From the NCBI GenBank assembly GCA_024401365.1, contig JAKSLE010000006.1, forward strand, positions 102,592 through 166,591: a stretch of DNA of 64,000 nt. The letters run 5' to 3'. A program made the position numbers and the translations under genes. The first letter of the stretch is position 1, and each line of letters begins with the position of its first letter. Source of the stretch: Bacteroidales bacterium. Its GTDB lineage: Bacteria; Bacteroidota; Bacteroidia; Bacteroidales; Marinilabiliaceae. Shown here in pieces: positions 53,601 through 62,500 of this stretch. Below the pieces are notes generated by a model that was given only the letters and a program-made list of their open reading frames with translations, was not told where the DNA came from and searched no databases.

Positions 53601-55210
53601 TTGCAGGTGCTGTTGGTGGTGAGTTCCGTCTGTTAGGTGGTCTTGTCAAAGGCAAGTGTAACTTCGATTTCACGGTGGGCGAGAAATGTGATATTGAAGG
53701 TGGTTCTCCATTTGGCGAAGATGTTATTGCCCAGCTGACACCTATGGACAAATCGGAAGGAGTGAACGTATTCCTAGCTCCGCAGCTTATTCTGAACGTG
53801 CCAGCAGATGACGAGATGACCATAGAGGATGAGCAGGGACGGAAAGATATATATAGGGTGACTGTTGCGGAATTCTGGATAAAGAACATGCACACTGGCA
53901 AAAATGTCTCTTTCAAGAAGTCTGTTGAGAAGGAGAGGCGTGTTTTGACATACGATCCAGAGGAACCATTTGAGAGTCAGCAGAACTATAATATTTACGC
54001 CAAGGTGGCATTTGAACGTAAAGATGGCAACAAGTGGGTTCCCGTCTATGGCGATGATGCCAAGCCTTATTATGAAGACAAGCTCGTAGAGTTCAAGTCG
54101 GGAGATCGCCCTAACTACATAATGCAGGAGCATGTGAAATATGCATATCCAGCCGACAGGCAATACAATTTCCTGTCGAAGGAGTATAATCAAGCATACG
54201 TAATGGTGAGCGAGAACTATTCATACCTGTTTGCGGCAGACAGGACAAAGGATTACGATCAGAAAGTTCAGTTCACGCCATTTGAGGGTGCTACCCAGAC
54301 CAGTTCGTTCAGTTATAAGAGTGTGTCTGGAGTTGATGGAGTCGTATTTGAAATAGACATCCCAACAGACAAAATAAACCTGTCGCAGAACACCATCTAT
54401 AACATGGCCATTATCAACGTGCCGAAAAGGAAGATGGCGGCTGATGCCAATATCATAACGAAAGACAAGGACATGGCCCAAAGCAAACCGAACAAAGACA
54501 CAGAAGTTACAGAGTCGAAGCATGAAGCCGAAGGCAACCTCGAATTGCTTGAGCAATCCGAGATATATGCTGTTGACTTTAGGACTAGTTCATATAGGAC
54601 GTTTGTGGAGAAGATGGGGAAGATGGAAGTTGATGAGATAATACCATGGCAGGAACGAGTCCCTGTGTTTAATTTGATATCAAACATAAAAGACAAAGTC
54701 ACCCCAAGCGAAATGTTTGATATGTGTGAATATGATAATTTGAAAAGCGGGAAAGGATTAATTAAGTTAATGCCATATTATGATGGCACGCCATATTATA
54801 CTCAGCGAGTAAAACCACTCATGTATGGGAATAGTGATGTATTGAGTATAGTTGGCAGTTATGATGTTCCAACGAATGATGGCGTTGTAGCCTTGGGCCT
54901 TGATCAATACGATGTTGTTTTAAACGAATCGGATATAAAGACTGGTTCCCATGATGTCTATATTTCACCGTACGGAGCAATAAACAATCACATGCAGAAA
55001 TATATGCAACAAGACTACTCAGATATATCCATTAAGTTGGCAAATATACTGACCTCAACAACTCCACGAAAGCAAGGAGTGGTTGACTTTATGAAGACAG
55101 AGGCAATACCAGGCATCCAGAGAGGTAAATATCCTGTTAAGGCCCTATATGTATTGCCTGGCAAGAACAAATTAACAAGTGAGACAATAATAAACATAGA
55201 ATACAAATAA
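50681..55210 (+). CDS. Large exported protein, 1,509 aa, upstream of the SprB-like gene
   Basis: I do not recognise this family. Residues 1-24 form a signal peptide (VAIILIVLMCVNLSTSVAS). A short helical stretch follows (IDEIEDYINSKPELEKRAQ), then a long beta-rich body with repeated Gly/Asn turns up to about residue 1020, a glycine-rich piece (YLAGAGPNPFYFAGAVGG, near 965-982) and Ig-like segments toward the C-terminus (ILNVPADDEMTIEDEQGRKDIYRV). The tail ends KLTSETIINIEYK and has no clear T9SS sorting domain. In Flavobacterium, SprC and SprD precede SprB; this gene is in a similar place, but homology is not shown. Probably part of the surface assembly of the giant protein. Base use is more AT-rich than the housekeeping genes. 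Confidence 0.75.
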   Translation: MCSIRVAIILIVLMCVNLSTSVASNMPDGKNIDSPSLTTIKDKIDEIEDYINSKPELEKRAQACIATYEKIAQAKNYISSIAELFKNNELTLPIGIKSDKKKYTICIEEIYRDVDKSGTVQYVKAICVIPLQGGKNLLAFEGIVQIEGENGIGTHGKLSLVSTNKMSLGSQSSLYFCEGSSISFSCGGFDRAHANLMFGINDRDVYRIDDGGNPKGRLTFETEADFSDFDDFTVTLNFKDNIRIKGLDGFTIQLENAVLDQSCVSTPAIVDFPSGYFGGENADADRKTWRGIAIGQAKLVLPKFSSQQTEAASVVGMEHVIIDGFGFTGKAVAQDIVKDGQLKNGEWSMSVTGFSLSLLKGKIDGAGFSGKINVPPFGANSLLNYEATYIQSEKAFKIKADLGGNRDFPLFCGNLSFDKTSSIEVELRDGSVYPTILANGTLSVVAPIGKDTANTKLVLPDLRFENLRISRDAPVFDIGRIALSNNKETSEMTGFKLVLNDINTVHDSDGSGVYVNASVCLTDQFTGTAGLNLYGDADRWKFRKVKVGSINVAYNTPAYSINGGVEFKDGDEIYGKGFRGDLEFKLIDKFTLNAVGVFGKKDGFKYFLTDVFYETNPTGGLTIPPALNFYGVGGGLYNHMKQTFGGQTTDFGKSLTGINYVPNQDAGMGFMARTKFNLFKNSALLDADVTFEMQFTKDWGLEFIQLRGEATMISAEAQQELLNGIKQKIDKVKSATGGIVQFDDSELARKPEKDGALTSTIGIKYDIDNDVFTAKMNSFLDVAGVVTGRNANNQMGMADAYFSKDKWYTYIGTSKERLGISLLGIADAGGYFMIGSDVPELTLPEKMVGKIPSNMFGDAKSRKEGSRLTSGSGMAFGADLSVNFDATLPPFYASLGVGMGTEMLLKKYSTMAHCSGMQGPIGINGWYAQAQAWAWVDAAIGMRLNLFHKERKFEIIKAAMAAYLAGAGPNPFYFAGAVGGEFRLLGGLVKGKCNFDFTVGEKCDIEGGSPFGEDVIAQLTPMDKSEGVNVFLAPQLILNVPADDEMTIEDEQGRKDIYRVTVAEFWIKNMHTGKNVSFKKSVEKERRVLTYDPEEPFESQQNYNIYAKVAFERKDGNKWVPVYGDDAKPYYEDKLVEFKSGDRPNYIMQEHVKYAYPADRQYNFLSKEYNQAYVMVSENYSYLFAADRTKDYDQKVQFTPFEGATQTSSFSYKSVSGVDGVVFEIDIPTDKINLSQNTIYNMAIINVPKRKMAADANIITKDKDMAQSKPNKDTEVTESKHEAEGNLELLEQSEIYAVDFRTSSYRTFVEKMGKMEVDEIIPWQERVPVFNLISNIKDKVTPSEMFDMCEYDNLKSGKGLIKLMPYYDGTPYYTQRVKPLMYGNSDVLSIVGSYDVPTNDGVVALGLDQYDVVLNESDIKTGSHDVYISPYGAINNHMQKYMQQDYSDISIKLANILTSTTPRKQGVVDFMKTEAIPGIQRGKYPVKALYVLPGKNKLTSETIINIEYK

Positions 55211-55224
55211 AAAAACTATTGAAA

Positions 55225-56577
55225 ATGAAAAGATTACTTTGCTGTATATCGCTTGCGGCACTCATGTTGAACTTTGCAGGATGCAAAGAAGATGAACCGA
55301 GCAGAATTCCGACAGCGCCTACTTCATTTGGCATAGAAGATGGTGCTGTGGTAGAAAAGACGGATGTTAAGCTTTCTGCTTCTGGAAGCACAACGGAAAT
55401 GGACGACGTTTCTATTTCTTATGAATATTACATTGGCACTTCATCAGAGGACTTGAGTGCAACAGATGTCAATGTGGTTCTGATGCCATATACGCAGTAC
55501 TTCTGGAAAGCAATGGCAGTAAACGAGTATGGTGAATCGTCTGAATCTGATGTAAGAACCTTCTACTGTGTGCCTCCTTTGGATATTGAAACGGACAATG
55601 GCGATGGCGAAATGGCAGCTGTGCTACGTTTCAAAGGATTGAAAAACATCAAAAGTGGCGTAGTGACCGCTACTCCAAATCATGAAGGATACGAAATGGA
55701 TCCGATAAGCATACCTGAAGGTCAAGATTCGTGTTATGTTAAATTGAAGTATTATACGGCAGAAACAAGTAATGCATGGGTACAGAATTTCGATGATGAA
55801 CATGGAGTGTTGTATGAACCGGTCATTTACGATTTTGATGTAAAGTTGGACGTGACAGTCGGAGACAAGACTTTTTCATTAAACAACAGTTCAAAGGAAA
55901 TAATCCTCGACAAGCAGTCATGTGTTCGTGACCATGAATTCAATGTGTATCGATTGGTGAAGATTGGTAGTCAAACGTGGCTTGCAGATGATTATAGGGC
56001 ATTGTCATATTATAAGAATGGGAAATGGGTTAGTCTGAAGGAAGATAAGGATTATAAAATTGTTTCAATGGAATCTGGTGCCTCGTCAGTACTGTATTGC
56101 GATTTAATTGAAGAAGAATCTTTTGTTCCTAAAGGATTTCATATATCCACAGATGAAGATTGGATAGTTTTAGAAGAGTATTTAAGTGCAAAAGAAGCAA
56201 AATTATCTGATACAGGATGGGGATTGTTTTACTATCTGAGACCAGATTTAGATATACCTAATAATCCTGAACGTACTGAATATGTAATCAACTGCTTTAT
56301 GAAAGATGTATATGGAGTTGAGGTTGGTTTAAAACGCATGTTATGTTCGAAATATGACTGGATTGATGGAAACCACGATGGATATTCTTCAATGTTGAAT
56401 ATTAGACCTTGGGGGATGCCTGCTCTTACAACCCGAGGTTATGGCGCAAGTATTTGGTCTGGAAAGGGGAATAAGTTTATGTATAGAGTTTTTACAACAT
56501 ATACAGATGGAATGTTTAGGGTTGCGGACTATAATTGTCTCGAATCTGTTATACGTTTGGTAAAAGACAAAGAGTAA
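55225..56577 (+). CDS. FISUMP-domain lipoprotein with FN3-like region
   Basis: 450 residues from the ATG at 55225. A lipoprotein signal ends LMLNFAGC. Residues about 30-115 resemble a fibronectin-III-type domain (FWKAMAVNEYGESSESDVRTFY). Residues about 240-450 match the Fibrobacter succinogenes major paralogous (FISUMP) domain: YRLVKIGSQTWLADDY and PKGFHISTDEDWIVLEEYL are the hallmark segments. Such proteins are surface lipoproteins of unknown binding role. It lies 14 bp after the 1,509-aa gene and 6 bp before the giant gene, so all three are co-transcribed. Confidence 0.85.
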   Translation: MKRLLCCISLAALMLNFAGCKEDEPSRIPTAPTSFGIEDGAVVEKTDVKLSASGSTTEMDDVSISYEYYIGTSSEDLSATDVNVVLMPYTQYFWKAMAVNEYGESSESDVRTFYCVPPLDIETDNGDGEMAAVLRFKGLKNIKSGVVTATPNHEGYEMDPISIPEGQDSCYVKLKYYTAETSNAWVQNFDDEHGVLYEPVIYDFDVKLDVTVGDKTFSLNNSSKEIILDKQSCVRDHEFNVYRLVKIGSQTWLADDYRALSYYKNGKWVSLKEDKDYKIVSMESGASSVLYCDLIEEESFVPKGFHISTDEDWIVLEEYLSAKEAKLSDTGWGLFYYLRPDLDIPNNPERTEYVINCFMKDVYGVEVGLKRMLCSKYDWIDGNHDGYSSMLNIRPWGMPALTTRGYGASIWSGKGNKFMYRVFTTYTDGMFRVADYNCLESVIRLVKDKE

Positions 56578-56583
56578 ATACTT

Positions 56584-59500
56584 ATGAATCCATTTATGAA
56601 GGTATATATATTAATAATTTGTTTTCTTCTCCAGTCAATGACGATATGGGGACAAGACAATTCTTTTGTTACAGAAGGGCAAAAGAATACTGCCGTTGTA
56701 CAAATAACAAAACACTTTCATGGATGGACTCATTGCAACACAAGTGATGAACCTAGTTTGAAATCAATTAAAGTTGATGGAAGCGAATTAGGGTTTGGTT
56801 CGAAAGAATCTTGTTTTTATAATATTCCTATAACCATTTCTTTAGATGAAGTCAAAGCAAAAACAATAAAACTTGATTTAGAAGTTAATCATATAGATGA
56901 CAACAAAAATGCGTCGTTGTCTCATGAGTTGGGTATTGGCAAGCAATCGACCAAAACAATAAATAAAACATCGAAATGTTTATGGAAGCATGAAGGTTAT
57001 TCTTTTTATGCTGACCTTGTTGTCGATTATCCGATACATATTCGAGCGGAAAATAGTAATCCATTGTCGCTATTAATAGATCAAGATGAAAGATTACATA
57101 TCAGATTAAGCGATTATTATGAAGGCATTGCCAACACTTATGTATTAGTAAAGTTGTCAAACTCAGATGAAGGTTGGCGAGAGTTGAAAACTGCAAAATC
57201 AGTCAGTCCTAAATCTACAATAGATATATCTTATGAAGATATAGTAGGAGCTCCGTCAGCTTCAAATGCTGACTACATTAATTGGAGTGGCAAAAAGATT
57301 GACGTGAAGATAGTGAAGCAGATGATAGACTCTACATGGTCGGAAAGCAACATTTTACAATGTGTATTCTATCATAATGGGCCTGATTTTGAGCTATGTG
57401 CAATCAAAAGAACTGCTTGTGATGAATCTTCTGTTACCTTTACTGCAAAAATCAAAAACAATCCTAATATATACACTAATGATGTATTTGAATGGGTAAT
57501 AGCAGGATGTGTTGAAAATAAAGGGGACATAGTTGATTCACAAGGGAATCTTCCTCACTGTGCAAATGTGTGTTTTAAAGACAACAAGGAGAAACATGGA
57601 GAGTATGATCTACAGTTATCAGACATCACATGGCTGACCGATGATTTCTTGCAAAATAATGAGAACAAGTGGTGGATAATGCAACTTCAAACAAATGACG
57701 GAATAGATTATTCTAAACTATCTTTTGCAAAACAATGGTTCCAGATACCGCCAAAATTGTTGTCAGTTGAGGTGAGCCAAGATACTACTCGCACTATATG
57801 GAGAGGTAAAAAAGGATATAATTCAACAAGTACCTCTAATGCTTATGCAGTACTTAAAATTAACGATCCAAATAAGAATTATGAAGAACGGTTGCCCTAT
57901 ATCATTAAAAACGAAAAAGATGAGTCAATAGACACCATTTATAATCTACCTCTATCGTTTGGAGATTTGTCTGTTGATGAGCAAAATAACGAGAAATCAG
58001 ATTTTTTGAAAGAAATAGAAGGTCAGAAGGAGTCTTTTATTAAAAGCAAGCTAAGAATATGGTATAATGAGAAGGTTGTACAACAGTCAGATTCTGTGAG
58101 GATTGTAAAGACAACAGGAACTGACAAAACAATACAATATTCAAAGAATCCCCCTTGTTTTTTGGTTTTCAACAACTACTTATTTTGTTTAAATTCAGGA
58201 AATTGGACATCTAGTGATGCAAAAATTTCAAGATATACGTTTTCAGCAACACTATCTGATAGATCATTCCCACGCAGTTTTAGTTTGGGTACCGACATGA
58301 TGATTTATGCTGATCAAGATGGTTTATATTATGTAAACAATCAAAAACGTAACCCGATTAATACTGATAATAAAAAAACCGTTTTGTCGTTAATCTCTCA
58401 TACTCAGGATAATATACTTGCTAGAGATGGAGATAAATTGTATACTTTTACGGTCGGAACTACTTATACTACGTGTTCTATTTTCTCCGAACATCCATTT
58501 ACTTCTTTTGAAAATTTATATAAACAATCTGGTGGCGTAATTTACCAAATAAATGAAGACATAATTGAAAAATATGAGTCGAAAAATAATAATTGGGAAA
58601 AAACAGGAACATATAATGCTGTATCAAAACCATCATATAAGAATGTAACATTTACCTATGATAGGGTTACATATAAAAGCAACGACGGGAATTGGTATTG
58701 TCACTATAATGTACCTATAGATTTTAAGGATTTGTATAATTATTTCCTCTCAGACAAAACTCTGCTTGAATCAAATAGGTGGGAGAAGGCTTGGAATAAT
58801 TACAAGGAGTATCTGTGGAGAATGCACGTCTTGGAAAAATATGGCTACCATTTTAAGAAGCTTAACGCTTTTGTTAGAGAAACAGATGGCGATATGGTTA
58901 GTAATGGAAAGTTGGCTTTGTATGATATAGATGGGTGTCCTACTTATTTTGAATATGAGGTTAGAGTTCCTGAAGAACCAAGATTTGAAAAAAGTAATGA
59001 GGTTAAGCCTACTAGCCATTGTTCAAATGATGGTAGAATAACGATAAAGTATTTAGGTGGAGGTGATTCACCTTATATTTATGGAGATTATTATTTGTCA
59101 AATATTGGTGATGAATTAACTGTTACAGATTTAAAATACGGTCTCAATAAGATTGAGTTAATTTCAGCTTCTGGATCATTCCCTCTGGAGCATGATATAA
59201 AATCTGATGCAACAATAACGGTTGAAGAAACGAAGAATTACGTATCATGTGAAGATGATAAAGGCGGAATTGCTATTAAAGTTTCTCCAGATATAAGTGA
59301 TTATTGGTTGTTGAATTATAAAGGAGACATAATAAATAAAGATAAATTCCAATCTCTAAATAGTGGAGTTTATACATTGATCTACAAATTTAATGGATGT
59401 TCGGAAGAATTTGATTACGATAAGGAAATTAAAATACAAACTCTCCCATTTAAAATAACTAAGACCGTAACTAATGGTGATAGGTTAAATGCTGATGGGG

Positions 59501-62500
59501 CGGTAGTGGTTAATGTAACAAATCAAAAGGACATTATTACATGGACAGATGCCTCCAATAATACATTAAATGAAAATATAGTCCCCCAAGATGGTGTAAT
59601 TAAATATCTTCCTGCTGGTGAATATAATTGGAAAGCGAAACAAGGCGGATGCTCCGTTCCTGTTGATTTTACAGTAAAGACCCCTACAATTGAGCTGGAC
59701 GAATCCTCATGTGTGATTCAAGAAGGGGAAAGAACAAAAATAAAACTAAGTGCAGAATGTAATCTGATAAAGGATTATTACTTTAAAATAGGTGACAAAA
59801 ATTATGGAAAAACAGTTGATGTAGAGTTATATAATCTTGATAATATCGCATTAAACCTGTGTTACATGACGAACGCTGGTTCCTCATATAAGACAATAAA
59901 TTTGATGTCTGTCAATGATATGTCTTTCAATATTGACGCTAAGGCTGATGAGTCAAACAAAGAAAGATGCTTTGGAACAAATGGCAAAATACATATACTA
60001 AATAATAGCGGAGTTTATGATTATTGTTTTGGACAAAATATAGAAGATGTAACAAATGACGAAACCTTTGAATCACTAGGTAATAAAAGTGTATTAGAGG
60101 TAAAAGGTGAAGTGTGTAGCATTACTTTCAGAAAGAAAGAAGAAATAGGATTGCCTAACCATGTTAATGGCGCATTATTTCTGTACAGAGTAAAAACAAT
60201 AAAAGATATTAAGATAGACAATCCATCCAAGATCTCATTTGACGAAGTGGGGAGATCTGATGTGACATGCTATGGTGCTAATGATGGTAAAGCCTGGCCG
60301 ATAAACGTGTCGGGAAATAAGGGTGATTATACATGCCTACTTTATACGGACGATAATGTGTTTTGTACAAATGGGCAGCTAGCTCCAGGAAGTTATATGA
60401 TTAGAGTATCAGATAATGACTGTCCTTTGAATTATGCAGAAAAACCATTGTACATTGAGGCGCCAGAAAAGCCTTTGACATATAATGTCGAGACTATTGA
60501 TCCAACATGTCTTGATAACGATGGAACTATTACAGTCACGGCTTCGGGCGGGTGGGGAGAGTATGAACCGTATGAGTATTCAGCACAATTGGATGGTGAT
60601 ATCCGTAATGGGGATGGCAGAGTTTTTGTGTTTAATAATAAAAGGGCAGGCAAGTATAATCTCTCGATTTGTGATGGATTTTGTTCTATGAAAATCCAGT
60701 CAACATTAAATAAATACACCAATCCCTCTGTAAAAGATGCACTAACAGACCAGACGTCTTGTTATGGATATAGTGATGGTAGGATAAAAGAGATAATGGT
60801 AGAGACCAATGGGAAACTTAATGGGAAAGATGTGACTCCATCAAAATTGTTCTACAGCTTTACGCCTAAGAACAATAAGCTTTATGAGATAATAAAAGAG
60901 AAGGAACTTCCGTGGACTGACGGCATAGATAATCTTGCTGCAGGAACATATAACCTATGGGTTGAGGATAATAACGGATGCATGACTGATAATAATAAAG
61001 ATGGCTCAATTGGCATGTCTTTTACGGTCGGTCAGCCTGAGCATGTACAATTGGAGGTTAAAAAAATTGCAGACGTTTCAGGATATGGTGCCAGCGATGC
61101 TGTAATAAAGGTAAGGGCTGATGGCGGCAACAACTGTGACAAGAAGATATATGTGAAGAAAGAAGAGGCGGAGGATGAGAGTGCGGCAACGGAGGTGAGG
61201 GAAGATGCGCAAAGTGAAGACGAATACTTCATCGGTGAAGCTGCGACAAGAGGAGTTGAATATCAGATTGCCAAATATCCATTTGCCGAAGGCACATACT
61301 CCTTCTATGTGCGAGACAAAGAGAAGGATTGTCCAAGTAATGTGGTTAATGATATTGTCGTAGAATCACCCGATGAGCCGTTGTCAGCCGATATCGTTGT
61401 CCGCAAGGCGTTGTGCCACAACCAGACTGGATCTATAGATATAACACCCCAAGGTGGATGGGGTCCGCCATACGAAGTGATAGTCGACGGAGTGAGGTAT
61501 AGTGCAACCCCAAGTAACCCCAAGATAACGGTTGGCAAACTTATTTCGGGTGAATACACCGTGACAGTAAAAGATGCCAGAAAAAGGGTGGTCTATACGA
61601 CTACTGCCGATGTGCCAATGCCAAATGACGATATGTCGTTTGGTGAAGGAACCATGTTTGTTGCAGACAGGTGTAGTGGCAACGGCGGAGCACATATTGA
61701 GATTGTTGGCGGCAGTGGTGAGTACAATATTATGATGGATGGAGAAAACTACACCACAGACAAGTTTGACATCGATGGGCTACGTGCTGGACACTACAAG
61801 ATAGATGTTGTGGACGGCAATAAGTGTGAGGCTGTGCTTGAGTTTGAGATAGCAGATGAGCGCCTGTCGGCCGATATCCTTTCGTATAATAAAGCAGATG
61901 ATGGGGCAACGCTCGAAGCCGTTGTTGCAGGTGGTGTCGAGCCATATAGTTACGAGTGGAGACATGTTGATGGCCTGTTGAATCAGAGAGCTAATGTAAG
62001 TGTCATTGATAATCTCGAGCATGGAATATACACCTTGCTGGTAACAGATGCGGGTGAGTGTCATGCAGGTCCGATAGCAAAGGAAGTTGTCACGGACGGC
62101 GACCAACGTCTGGAGGTTGTCCAGCTGCAGAGAGAGACAGGTGTGGGCAGTGCTGACGGATATGTTGTTCTGAAGAGTGGTGTAACAGATTTCGTGTCAC
62201 AAAAAATATATCACATAGAATCAGATGGCAGTTCGACAGTGAGTGATATTAAAGTAGAATGGGTGGATGGATTGTTGAAGGTCGACAATCTGTCTAGTGG
62301 TGATTATGTTGTGAAATGCCAGCATAGTGACAACATGCACTTCAGCATGGCGAGGTTCAGGATCGAACCATACGAAAAACTGGATATTGAAGGAGTGAAG
62401 GTGCGTCATGTGACCATGCCACGAAATAGAGACGGACGTATCCGTATATCACTTAAAGGCGGCATAGCCCCATTTGCAGCCACTGTTGCGCATAACACTA

